DNA from: Diprion similis
Lineage: Eukaryota > Arthropoda > Insecta > Hymenoptera > Diprionidae
Direction of reading: 5' to 3'
DNA: 64,000 nt
NCBI RefSeq assembly: GCF_021155765.1
Contig: NC_060105.1
Span: 8,491,501-8,555,500 of the forward strand
Part shown: positions 25,114 to 36,732 of the stretch, piece by piece
Layout: every line of letters starts with the position of its first letter
Position numbering within the stretch: the stretch's first letter is position 1
The notes under the pieces: model-generated
Database searches by the model: none
What the model was told of the DNA's origin: nothing
The model's input: only the letters and a program-made list of their open reading frames with translations
Translations under genes and position numbers: made by a program

Positions 25114-26790
25114 CCCATCTAAATATCTGCAGTGCCTGCACTCAGTCTGAAATGGCAAATAAAAGGGATGAGAGGGATAAACTAGAATATCCGCTTATAC
25201 TTAAATTATATATGTGAGGTATGTAACATCATTTCCCCCGAGATTTAATTATTCCACTTTTGTATATTTATAGAATATAGTTTCTTTTCTTTTCATTTCT
25301 CAAGTCAGCTTCTCTGGCAAATAATTTATAAAATAATATATAATCACGTATGTATGTTTGTGTAATTTGTATATTTCTTTTCTTTTTTTTTTTTATATAT
25401 ATATTGTTTTCAATGAATTCGATTTATAAGTGGGGACAAGAACTTGTTGAAGTAATACTTTAGGCGACGGTAATTTGTGAAATAATCACAATGAATTGGA
25501 ATTTATACGAATTATAGATCTGTAGCTTTAATTGCATTGAATTCCAATGGGATGTTAAAGCTGTAAAACTAAATAAATAATAATTATAGGGATAGGCAGG
25601 AGGATGAGTGGAAGAAAATCAAACGAAAACTGTTGGCTGCTGGCAGTAATAGAATTATGTATATTAAGTAAATAACGGTATTCAAATTATAGAACAAGCG
25701 AACGTTGTTCAAAATAAAGAATTAAATTAACTATTCCAACAATAATACTGTTAACAATTATATCAATAATCACTCTTCACCAATGAATATTCTCTTTCGC
25801 TTATAATCGGACGTCTTTATCGTTTCGCGTTTACCTAAAATAGCAATTTTATTTTTAGCACTTGTCCATTTTTTATTTTCTTCGATATTCGATCACTCAA
25901 AAGTCATACGAGTCATATCAGTTCAGAATCACAAGGTATAACGTAATCCTTACAACAGTAATAAATATCAAAATTCAATAATCCATTATTTTATTGTAAT
26001 AAAGTTGTTCCAAAGCCCGGGCAAGTCAACTTCGCAAGTTAGGCTGATATTTGAATAAGGCCATATAAACTGTTTCACAGTAATTTTCTCTTAGCTCGAA
26101 AAGCCGACTTGGAAAATACGCAAAAAATCGCGTATTAAACTATGGATAAAAAGATTTAAAAATTAATTAAATAAAATCAATTAAAATTATGAAAATTTAC
26201 GTCACGCACGGAGGGTAATATCAGACAAAAAAAAAAAGTGCAGTGGGTAAAACGAGATGAACGCAGCGGCGCCACCGCATCGCAACATTTTGCAGTTCAG
26301 GGCTGATATTTAACATATATAATAATAAAAGTTCCTAGCTCTTGGCGCATGGGCTTTACATGCAAGCAAGGATGCCAAGCTCCGATCCGACCGCATGCAA
26401 GCGTCAGTCGCCGTCGAAACGCCGTCAAGCGCGAACGTCGGATCGTTGAAATACCTGACGTGTGTTTTTGTGCGGTGAAATTTGAGGTATTTTTGAGAGA
26501 ACAATTTTAAAATAACTCTTCTCTTTTCTCTCTACCTAATTCTAAACGCAAGTCGAGGGATTTTATTTCGCTCAATTTTTGTTTCTTCCGTTTTTCTTTT
26601 ATCTTCTTCTAAACTTATCTATTAGTTCTAGACAATTTTTGTTCTATGAAATAGTTTTAAATATATGCGTTACAGGTTATTCGTATTACGATTAAATTTA
26701 ACTATCTCGTCTAAAGAGAAATGAAAGATAAACTTACATCCTGAATTTTGAATCAATGCTTTTTTTTCCATTTCAAACTAACTTTAATGT

Positions 26791-27350
26791 CGAAAAATTC
26801 ATTCGTTAACACACTATAATCCATTTTTCGGACCATAATTATAAAACAATGGCCCAATTTCTTCAGATTTTTACCTCAACTCTAACTCCTCCCGCCAACA
26901 GGATAGATTTCCAAATTTAAAATACACGTGTTTCGGACATTCTCAGTATATATAGTTTATTTTAAGAGTAATAATGTTTAAAATAATCTATAACCGCAAG
27001 GTTTTAGTGGGCATTAGTACTACTGTCTGAGAAAAAAAATTGATCGATGAAATTGTACACCCTCTAAATCTGGCTTTATTTTATTTTATTTTTTTTATTC
27101 AGAGGAAGTGCAATTCGTCTAAATTCTCTAGTATAATTACGTGTATTTTTTTCGGATAGTATCACTAATTCTCACTAAAACCTCGGAGTTACAGATTTTT
27201 TTTAAACATTATTACTCTTACAATAAAATATATTCTGAGAATGTGTCCGAAATACGTTGGCGAGAGGGATTAGAATTGAAATAAAAGTGTGAAAAAATGA
27301 GGCAATTATTTAAGGTTGATTTAAGGAGCGAATCGGAAAAAAATTCGTCA
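26791..27350. mobile_element. Imperfect palindrome of about 560 bp, likely foldback/MITE-type element
   Basis: The left half (about 26791-27060) is matched by the reverse complement of the right half (about 27090-27350). Best-matched blocks are tttcggacat/tctcag plus aagagtaataatgtttaaa plus aggttttagtg on the left at 26931-27010, paired with 27170-27250 on the right. The outer arms carry cccgccaac at 26891 against gttggcgag at 27256. The left arm holds an extra block of about 28 bases (26900-26928). No open frame is present, so it would be non-autonomous. I could not define a target-site duplication. Confidence 0.65.
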
Positions 27351-27433
27351 ATATCTTTATAAATATAAGGACTATCTCAATATATACGTTTTGGAAAAAA
27401 ATGTAAAAATTTATTCACGGTTTGACACATTAG

Positions 27434-27471
<38 letters not shown>

Positions 27472-28943
27472 GTATAGCAGTATAGAATATACGTTATACT
27501 TGTAAAAAAAAATATTCAAAGATTATTTCACTCTCATGAACGATCGTTAAATTCATAGACTATTAAGAGATCGAGTAAGTTTACGTGCATGCTCGTCGTT
27601 CAACTTTCACGTCGGTATTTTCAATTCAAATGTGCACATCACAGTCATCAAGAGTATGCATTATGGTGTATATATATATATATATGTATATACATATGGT
27701 TGAACGTTGAACGATGAATGGAATTGAACGACACTCTGCATCGTTACTCGAGTTACGGAAGCACGGCTGGCTGGACAATTGACACGAATAAATCTATTAG
27801 CAAGTGGCTATATCGCGTAATGAACACAGGTCCCCACGTGGTGTGGAGTAGAAACGGTCAGAGTCGTTGATATATTTATTACATATGAGACAAGTATCGT
27901 TTCATTATTGACAAAGTTGACACAAGACCGCTTAAGATTGCTTATAATATCACGATAGGTTGTAATATGCACATGGATAATTTTATATTCATCTAGTTGA
28001 CAAACTCGATTAGATCTATCATGCCGCGTCGCTGGTTGAGGTTGAAGTTCAATGGTATAAAAGAGTAAATGAATCTACACGAGACATTACAATCCTAGGT
28101 TTTAATAGCTCGATAAGAATTTACAACTCTCTATTTTTACTCGATAATATTATCTTCGTATAATTCGACAATTTTACTACGTAAACTCTGATCGTGTAAA
28201 ATAAAAATTTTCGTTGACATAGCGAAGAATAGAATTAGAATCGTAATATCGTATCTCGAATTTAACGGAAATTCGACCAACGAACGGAAGTCTTTGATTC
28301 CGGTGATAAATGTACTTCGCTTTGCTATCATCTTCGGCACGTGGCGTCAATAAAGAGAGATTTTTTATCTAGTTGCGCAGGTCCGCATGCAGCTTGACGT
28401 ACTAAAAAATTTATCGTCGACAACTCTTGACTAATCGTTCAGCTAAATCTTATACGTGTCGTCTGATCCCGGTTTTACGTATGTTATAACACACGTAGGT
28501 TGAGCGTGTTATATTATTTAATGGATGGATGAATCATCATATCTTACTAGACTGCACGAGGTATAATCAGAGTTGAGCTATCGGCGATTCTTCTAGTTGC
28601 TTACGACTGAGATTCGTTTTTTATTTTAATTATTCCAAGTTTTATAAGAAGCTTGCTTCGTTATTCAATTTCTCATTTCTTACTCAGTTATCAAAAGAAT
28701 CGAATGTTGTTTTTTTTTTTTTTTTTTCCGTTAAATTCAAGTCGAAAATATTGTTTGACATTACGGAAAAAAGATACTGTCAGTATCAGCTCTTAATATT
28801 GATATTTAGAACTGTTCCATCGTGATTTTCTACTTCCCATTTAAATAACATGGGAAAAATTTTTTTTTCAACTTTGAAATTTTCTAACTTGCATTAGTGT
28901 ACAGATAAGACCAGAACGTATTTTTGTAGGGAACAAAACGCTT

Positions 28944-29079
28944 TACAAAAAAGGTATGTTATCATTTTATGATAAATCTACTCTTTCAAAAGTTATTCAA
29001 GATCAAAGGTTAGCAAAGGGCCGTAAATAACTTTTGAAAGAGTAAATCTAACGTGAAATGATAAGAGAACCTTTTTGTA
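28944..29079. repeat. Hairpin-forming inverted repeat, arms about 57 bp
   Basis: Left arm 28944-29000 and right arm 29024-29079 are reverse complements with few mismatches (ctctttcaaaagttatt against aataacttttgaaagag; tacaaaaa-aggt against acctttttgta). The loop is about 23 bases. Consistent with a small foldback element or a long RNA hairpin if transcribed; it lies upstream of transporter gene A. Confidence 0.7.
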
Positions 29080-29196
29080 TTAAGAGCTCAAACTTAGACA
29101 GGATTCTTTTTTCGTCATTTGGAATAATATTATTTACTTGAATTTTGAAAGAAAAAAAACTTTCCATTTTTTTAATACAGTCTAATATACATAATT

Positions 29197-29252
29197 AGAG
29201 TGGTCCTTAAAAAAATCGACATTTAAAAATGACCTTTTTAAGGACTACCCTA
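29197..29252. repeat. Short inverted repeat
   Basis: agagtggtccttaaaaa and its near complement tttttaaggactacccta flank about 20 bases. It sits beside a TA microsatellite (29256-29280). May be the end of a degraded element. Confidence 0.55.
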
Positions 29253-29463
29253 ATACATATATATATATATATATATGTATATCATCTTGTACATCGCTCA
29301 CACATCTATATTTATATCGTTTACACAGTACTCCAAAGTGATACGTTCTGCCTTTTAATCTCTCAATTATTAAATTTGCAGTCAAATTGTCTTGAGAACT
29401 AAACGCTATGTATAAATAACCGGGATTAGATTTTATTACCAGTGTAACATGTGCTTTGCAAGA

Positions 29464-29487
29464 GGGGGGGGGGGGGGGGGGGGGGGG
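29464..29487. repeat. Poly-G tract of 24 bases
   Basis: A single uninterrupted run of G in otherwise AT-rich DNA, about 370 bases before the first coding exon of gene A. Runs of this length are prone to slippage and to length error in assembly. Confidence 0.9.
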
Positions 29488-29600
29488 CCTAAGTCATGAT
29501 TTACGACGAGTTTAAAAACAGAACTTCATATTCCTCGTCCAAAGTTTTTTTATCTCCCAGCTCTCACAATCGGTCTTTGACCTGACAATGAAACAGGAAT

Positions 29601-29634
29601 GTCATTACCGAGGTCATTACCGAGGTCATTACCG
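29601..29634. repeat. 12-bp tandem repeat, about three copies
   Basis: Unit gtcattaccgag repeated nearly three times (gtcattaccgaggtcattac and on). Short local duplication upstream of gene A. Confidence 0.85.
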
Positions 29635-29857
29635 TATCTTTCCTCCTCGTCTGAGTGTTTAATTTTTTTTCTCTTCTCTCTTTCGGAATCACGTCGTCAG
29701 ACAGATTTTTATAAAACAGCATTTTTAATTATAAGGTGATTCCAAATTTCGATCGACGATTCAATGATGCTAAGAAATTCACCGAACTAGTCAAAATATT
29801 CTTTCTGTTTACCGTATTGGAATTTTTAATTAATAAAACGGATTTTTTCTGTTCCAG

Positions 29858-32800
29858 GATTTGAACGTTTCTGAAGAAAGAATCGAGGCAAATCCTCGAT
29901 TACCTGCACAGTCCGATTCCAAGGAAGTTGATAGCACTGGCGAATCATCTGTAACCAAGGATGTCGTAGCGAAGTCTGAAGAAGCTTTGAGAGCAAACGA
30001 ATGCCTGAAGCGATCGAAAGAGGTTAAAAAATCCAACGAAAGTGGCGAACAAGTGCCGTTGATAATCGTCGAATCGCCGATCGTAAGTTCCGACTCTAAG
30101 GAACCGCTGTGCAAAGAGAACTTAATACCGCAAAACGGTACATCAGCCCCATCGGAGAAAAATTTGCAAAACAGGATATCAGAGGAGGTAAAAGCGAAGA
30201 AAAAAATGGCTTACGACGACGTGATTTTGCACATGGGTGAATTTGGTCGATACCAAAAGAGGATATACCTGCTTTTGTGCCTGCCAGCGATATCCTGTGC
30301 CTTTCATAAAATGAGCGGTGTTTTTCTTGGCGCAAAGGCGGACTTCCGGTGTCTGCAGCCTTACGAAAATCCGGAAAACGCCACAGTTCATTTACCCAAC
30401 GACTTTATGAAGATGCACTATCCGTGGGACAACACAACCAAGAACTTTTCACAGTGCGAAAGATACGACAGAAATTTTTCAGAACATTACTATGAGTCCG
30501 GTGCAAATGTCACTTTCAATGCCTCCATTGTTGAGTGCGACACCTTTGTTTACGATAAAACAGTGTACGCACTCACGACCACAACTCAGGTGAGATTTGC
30601 TACCAAACATAATACCTGCACACTCGTTTACATAATACATGACTAGATACAAGCCTCGAAGAACGATTGGGAATTTGAAAGAAAAACAGTAAAGGAGAAG
30701 CTTTGACTCCCGTTCAACTTCCAACGATCCGTCATACCATCAATTAACACGTTCCTGTACCAACTTTCTTGTTTCAGTGGAACCTGGTCTGCAGAAAGGC
30801 ATGGCTTAGAGCAACGGGCGACTCGTTATTCATGGTGGGAGTGATGGTGGGATCCATGATATTCGGTGCACTCTCAGACAGATTCGGTCGAAGACCGATA
30901 TTCTTTTTGTCACTGGTGATACAATTGGTCGGTGGCATAATGGTCGCCCTGGCCCCCGAGTACATTTCGTATGTAATCTTCAGATTGATTCTGGGGTCAA
31001 CAACCAGCGGAGTATTTCTGGTGGCTTACGTTATCGGTAAAGTTTTTCCTCTCTCTCTTTATCTTTCATGGTGAACAGAATCGTTTGGAAACCAGCAAGC
31101 CAGTGAAATCCACTTCTGATTTACAAATCATTGATCGTTTCAGCGCTCGAAATGGTCGGACCAAAGAAGCGATTGGTAGCCGGTGTCGGTTGCCAACTCT
31201 TTTTCACCACGGGGTACATCCTTGTTGCTGGTTTTGCCTACTATATTACAGATTGGAGATATCTACAGATCGCCATCACCATTCCGAGTCTAGCATTCCT
31301 CGTCTATTGGTGGTAAGCGCGTTTATGCAACGATAAATTTCTGGTTATGGTTACCATATTAAGGTGCTCAACTGTTTTCGTCTCTTGCCTTAAACGAGAA
31401 GAATATACTTTTTGGTACAATGTCGCAATAATTTTACAACAATGAATTGAAAAATGTTGTAAACTAAAGAAACAGGTTTAATGTTGCAATACCCACAAAA
31501 TACTGTGCAGACTAGTACAAACGCGAGAAATGGTTTCTTGAACCATATTTCCTTATAATTTTACCAATATCTGGATCTTGCTATTGTACCGATACCCATC
31601 TTACCCATAATTTTCTCACTACCGATAGGTTCATTCCCGAATCCGCCCGATGGCTGTTGACGAAAGGCCGTGTGCAGGAGGCGAAGGACTTGCTCCAGAA
31701 GGCGTCCTCGGAAAACGGTGTAGACCTACCGAAAGACACTTTGGACTGTCTGCTGACCAGCGACAACGAGAGCAAGCCAGATCTGAACAAGCCGACGTTG
31801 TTCGACCTCTTCAGATACCCAAATCTGCGCAACAAGAGCATGTTGCTTTTCTTCAACTGGTCAGACCCTTATCCGTGTTAAAAATGCAATGCGCTCAGCA
31901 ACGTCACGACGAATTATGTAAATCGAATTTATTGGTAATCAATTTGTTCCCCCTTATGTTTCCACAGGTTTGTAAACAGTGGTACGTATTACGGACTGTC
32001 TTGGAACACTTCCAACCTCGGAGGTAACGATTACGTGAATTTTTTAATTGGTGGCCTCGTTGAAGTACCAGCTTACACATTCCTACTTTTCACGTTAAAC
32101 AGATGGGGAAGAAAGATTATTTTATGCGGTTGTATGTTACTCGCCGGGACGTCGTTGCTCCTGACATTAATCGTTCCAGCTAGTGAGTAGCATTAAACTA
32201 GGTGTCCACGCTTACAGAGCGCATTGCCACAATTGCAATCCCAAATCCCAAATCCGCTTTCACGTGACATTCCCGTTGTAATTTCACCCTGCAGACATGC
32301 CATGGATGGTCACGTTTCTCGCGATGTTGGGAAAATTGGCAATCACATCCTCTTACGGTGCCGTTTACGTATTTACTGCCGAACAGTTTCCCACTGTGAT
32401 TAGGAACGTCGGTCTTGGAGCTTGTTCGACCTTTGCCCGGATAGGAGGAGTCATAGCGCCGTACATCAACCACTTGGTGAGTGGATATGCAATGAATTAA
32501 TTAAAGTGGAACGCCATTGCTTACCGATTGCTCTTCGATTCTCACGCCAGTTTATTGTTACTTACAGTCGGAAATTTGGACACCTTTACCGCTGGTCATT
32601 TTCGGCATCTGCGCACTGATTGGTGGAATAATGTCACTGCTTCTCCCAGAAACGCTGAACAAAAAGCTACCAGAATCGATACAGGATGGCGAACAATTCG
32701 GAAAGTATGTATTCAGGTTCGGGGAGATGGGCACAAAAAACTTCTCATGGTCTTAAGTTTTTGGTTAATAAACATAAACACCTTCGATGTCCAAGAATGG

Positions 32801-33033
32801 CATTTCCTAAAATCAAAATCGGACAACTCAAGAAATTATTGTAACAACAAAATGTGAAAACGATTGAAATATGGAAGAGCTAAAATAATAATGACTGAAT
32901 CCACGTGTTTGTCTGTTTCAGGAAGATACGTGGGCACGATGAAGGTGACGTGAAACAGATGACCGATATTGAAATAATGAAACCGTTGAAGACGCAAGGC
33001 AACGGAGTGTATAGCGAAAAACAAAACGGATGA
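29858..33033 (+). CDS. SLC22-type organic cation transporter, gene A, with acidic N-terminal extension
   Basis: A 12-helix MFS solute carrier of the organic ion transporter group; substrate unknown. Exons: 29858-30589, 30778-31036, 31144-31312, 31629-31859, 31968-32182, 32295-32476, 32568-32704, 32922-33033, all in frame. The core starts at ATG 30206 (MAYDDVILHMGEFGRYQKR). Exon 1 holds TM1 and the large extracellular loop with sequons NATV, NTTK, NFSQ, NVTF. Exon 2 has the MFS motif GALSDRFGRRP. Exon 4 has PESARWLLTKGR and exon 7 LLLPETLNKKLPES. Before the ATG, 116 codons stay open from an acceptor at 29857 and encode an acidic, Ser/Lys-rich stretch, so an upstream coding exon or non-AUG start is possible; otherwise it is a 5' leader. 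The exon 4 donor is gtcaga, weak. The C-tail KKIRGHDEGDVKQM is unlike the other copies. Confidence 0.92.
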
Positions 33034-35702
33034 TATTGAAAGCGGTGAAGTTGTGCACAGCAGAATCGATAAGATGTATAAACTGGACATCAGTTTCCAT
33101 CCAGCGATGTCGACGACAACGTTAAACTAATTCCACGATCAATAATGCCGCGCGTATAATTTCATGGAATTAGTTACTGCCTCTCTGTGGTTTTCGCAAA
33201 GTGCGCCAACCGCGAGAGGCATGAAACTTATATTTATTATACCTATAGTTAATGATTCCGGTGTACGGAAGTCTAGCGGATTTTGATACTGTTTTTAATA
33301 CCTATTTTTTATCGTCATCGTTCTTTCTTCTTCCTTTTTACAATCAGCGGAAATCAGCGGTCATTTTTCGAAATGCACTTATAAATAACTCACAATCGGT
33401 ATTCACGTAAAATCGTTCTTACTTGCTGTATATGTGGTATAAGTTTGAAATTTAGAGGAAAATACTCACATTGAAACAGCTGAAACGACTTCGTGGACAA
33501 GCTAGTTTGAAAATCTTTAATCGTCAGTTATGGTTGACCGATAAAAATAATTTTTCGCGATTTCGCCTCTATGATTTATTTCAATAATTGCCCCATGCAA
33601 GAATCAGGACTCTTTGGGAATTCTTGACGTACAATTAGACTTTTCCAAACACAACTGTGTAATCTCAATTGAGAATTCCTCAACGAGTATCGCATCCTTT
33701 CCTGCTTGCTTTCACCGCGACATTCCTATCAGTATACAGCTAATTATGATCAATTCTGTGCCTATAAGTTAAATATATTGTTAGGTCGATTGTTGGGGAG
33801 AGGGAAAAAAGAATACGAAGAAGGGAGAAATTTTTTACAATCCTTTTTCCGGGATAATTAGAAATACGTCTCATCATTCGCATCATGATTAATTTTCTAT
33901 CATTTAGGTTTAGATTGGTCTTGTATTCCGGAATAAAATTACGCCGCGTTAGCAAAATTTCTGATACAAGAATCAGCTTGCAATGGAAATTAATATCTGA
34001 AACATGTTTTTGTGGCGTGTAAAAATTTTGAATTTACACAAATGATGGAATAACTAAATGATGCCTCAAACGGATGATCATAATCTATCCCACAGGTGGT
34101 GGTGGTGACACCAAGTCATTTACTCATCACATATGATATACTCCGGCTATTTATAATTTTTGTCAACAATTTACATAATATAGTCACTGTGAAATATAGT
34201 TTTGTGTAAGAGTTTTCGCCTGGGTTCAATGTACGCGGGTGTCATCGATATGTTTCAATAAATCAGTCAGTATTGAAGTAATATTTCTTATTGACCTATA
34301 AAAATCCAGCTTCTTTCTAGGTTGTTAATTAACAGCGCAATTCTCGAAGATATTTTCCGCAGTCCGGATCACATAGGTGGTGGCAAAACAATTTGACTTT
34401 TCTAAAGTATAATTCCATTACTTGTCAAATATCAGTGGTACAAAAACGAACGAACGAATTAATAAATTATTTGTTACTGATAAAAGGTACGACATTCGGA
34501 AAAAATTATAGGCTATTTATTGCTTCTGTAGAGAAAAATCCATCGATCATTACTTTTTGTTTAAACAATTATTTAACTTCCAGTTTCCCTGTTTTCAGAG
34601 AAAAAAGGAAATTGTTGTGATCACTCCAAAAATGAAAAGTTAAGTTTTCGCTGGATCTTCGCGTTTTGAAATTTAGAGTTTTGCCTTTAATCATGTATGT
34701 AATGTAAACAATATTAAATATTAAAGTGTCTTTGTCCAGTTTCTTATGCTCGGATTTTCAAACCAATTTCAACAGCAATGCATCCCGGGCTTCCGTCAAT
34801 TTTGAAAATTCTTAAACAGTATCGATAGAATCAGTTCATCCAAAAAAAATCAAATAAATTTTTTATTTTTGCATTTCTGTTGTACAATATTGAAATATAT
34901 TGTATAACCGGTTTTGAATTATAAAGGCAAGAAGACTCCGGCGTTTAATAAATTTGAATCACACGGAATACTTTGTTATTTATTTTACCCAATGGAACAT
35001 GGTTTGATTTGAATCTCATAATAAATCAATATAGTCGAGCAAACATGCATGTTTATACGTTAGGAAATAATACTTTCACTCGCAAATTCATCCAAAGTTC
35101 ATTAATTGATTCCACTTTTCTTTATTGCTTAATACGATGTTTTTGACCATTTAATTGTTTATTGTCTCTCAAGTTCAATAGATCGCGTCCATGTAAAATG
35201 TGCAGGAATAAATAGCGTCGCCTTTTGTTCACCAAAATTCTTGCTTTTGGAGATAAATAATAACGACACACGATTCGATACTCTGTCTTTAAAAAGTTGA
35301 GTTCCTTTTTCGTCGCCTCTCCAAATACAATAAAATTCTAAAATACATCTTAACCTACGTGTATAATCAAATTTTAAGATTGAGATAAAACTGCCTATAT
35401 ATATTTGACTACTACTGCGGAGTACTTAGATATTATTTCGTAGATCTATTCAAATTGACGTCTTTCCGTTCCACCCACGTATACGGCGTGCTATCCAACC
35501 ATCGCATAGAATCAAGCAGTCAACCCAAGACGACATCAGCCAGCGGAATCAGCATACAAGTATCTTCCACCGCGGGATACAATCTCATGGTTGGTATTGC
35601 ATACTCAATCAAAAGTGAAGAATATTGCAGGTTGCATTGCTTACTTTACTTCCATATTGGTGGCAACACGAATTACGAGTTAACTTTTGATGTTTCCGCC
35701 TC

Positions 35703-35801
35703 AATACTTTACATACTATAATCATAGATGCGTTGGGTTTGGGCTTTTATTCGCTCTTCAGTTGGATAGTAGACGTAACAGTACCGTACATCAATTATCT
35801 A
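35703..35801 (+). pseudogene. Relic of SLC22 exon 6
   Basis: The frame ending at a gtaagt donor (35802) reads ALGLGFYSLFSWIVDVTVPY then INYL. It aligns codon by codon with the end of exon 6 in gene A (NVGLGACSTFARIGGVIAPY, INHL), and the donor is at the same phase-0 position. Even the intron start (gtaagttcaata) resembles gene E (gtgagttcaatg). The upstream part of the exon is lost or scrambled (stops around 35715-35726 in the other frame) and I find no exon 7 after it. This marks a fully decayed additional copy of the array. Confidence 0.7.
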
Positions 35802-36009
35802 GTAAGTTCAATAGTCCTTCAAACTTCTAATCGTCAGTTTGGCATGCAAACAGAATAGCTATGAATGAAGGTATGTTTAATACTCTCAAGGACTTTGTTT
35901 GATATTATCATGCAGGCTTCAATCTATAGTTGGCTTCAAGTTATACATAATTGAGTGAATTCCACTGGAATAAACAATTTAATGATATTGTCGTCGGGGT
36001 GTACCTTAA

Positions 36010-36732
36010 GGGGAGGGGGGTACAGCTTGTACGGTCTAAAATCATTCCTATTTTTGAAAATTTTCTTTCAAGAAAATGAAAACACTCAGAGCAATTTGAA
36101 TTAGAAGTATTTATTATTCATAGTTTCAAGAACATTTCGGAATTTTTTCTTTGAACTCAATCAGGTTTTCAATCCAACGGCACGAATTTCTCCGTCAATT
36201 TTTATCCGATCGACTTGAAATTTCGACACAATCTTTAAAACGTGTTTATCAATTCACACTTGTAACTAGATTTTTGAATTTCTATCCCAAATTTTTTTCA
36301 TACATTCGTTTTGGCAATTTTATGACCGAAACCTAAAATTTTTTCTTCATAATCGTATATATTTGAAGAAAAAAAAAAAAAAAAAAAAAACTTTTTTTAC
36401 ACTTGGGCTACGAGGTCGAACTCGAAAAAGTGTTTTTACCTAAAAAAAATTTTTCGATCTGTTTACAATTTAGACAGTGATATCAGGATATGCGCCACCG
36501 CAAAAGCCCTCGAGTTCGGAGTTGTTCGCTATTTACATATATGCGTCATGCCCCCATTTTGTTATTAATTGTAATGAAAAAATTCTGAAGTGTTTTTTAA
36601 CCTATAGATAATAAGGTCCTTGAGCTCAAATTGATCTGAGTGTTTTAATTTTTTTCTTTTTTTTTTTTTTTAACTCTTAAAAATTAATATGATTTTAAGT
36701 CGTCCAAGCTGCTCCCCCCCCCCCTCCCCCCC
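36010..36732. mobile_element. Inverted-repeat element flanked by TTAA, piggyBac-like MITE
   Basis: Both ends have about 110-140 bp inverted arms: ggggaggggggtacagcttg at the left matches the complement of caagctgctccccccc at the right, then aaaatcat and aaaacactcagagcaatttg blocks also pair. TTAA stands at 36006-36009 and 36733-36736, just outside the G-rich ends, as for piggyBac-type insertions. The interior (about 450 bp, including a 22-base A run at 36369-36390) has no transposase. The family call is inference from TTAA and structure. Confidence 0.6.

Larger units (their letters stand above)
16051..29857. other. Long gene-less stretch between Dap160 and the transporter array
   Basis: About 13.8 kb without a supportable coding exon; the open frames are short and show no known motif. 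It contains AT microsatellites (17731-17749, 27437-27470, 27668-27694, 29256-29280), a GAA tract (22491-22522), GC-richer patches (18990-19090, 22600-23040, 24950-25080, 26250-26460), a large palindrome (26791-27350) and smaller foldbacks. The coding frame at 29858 opens directly after an acceptor, so part of this stretch is likely the first intron of transporter gene A. Confidence 0.6.
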
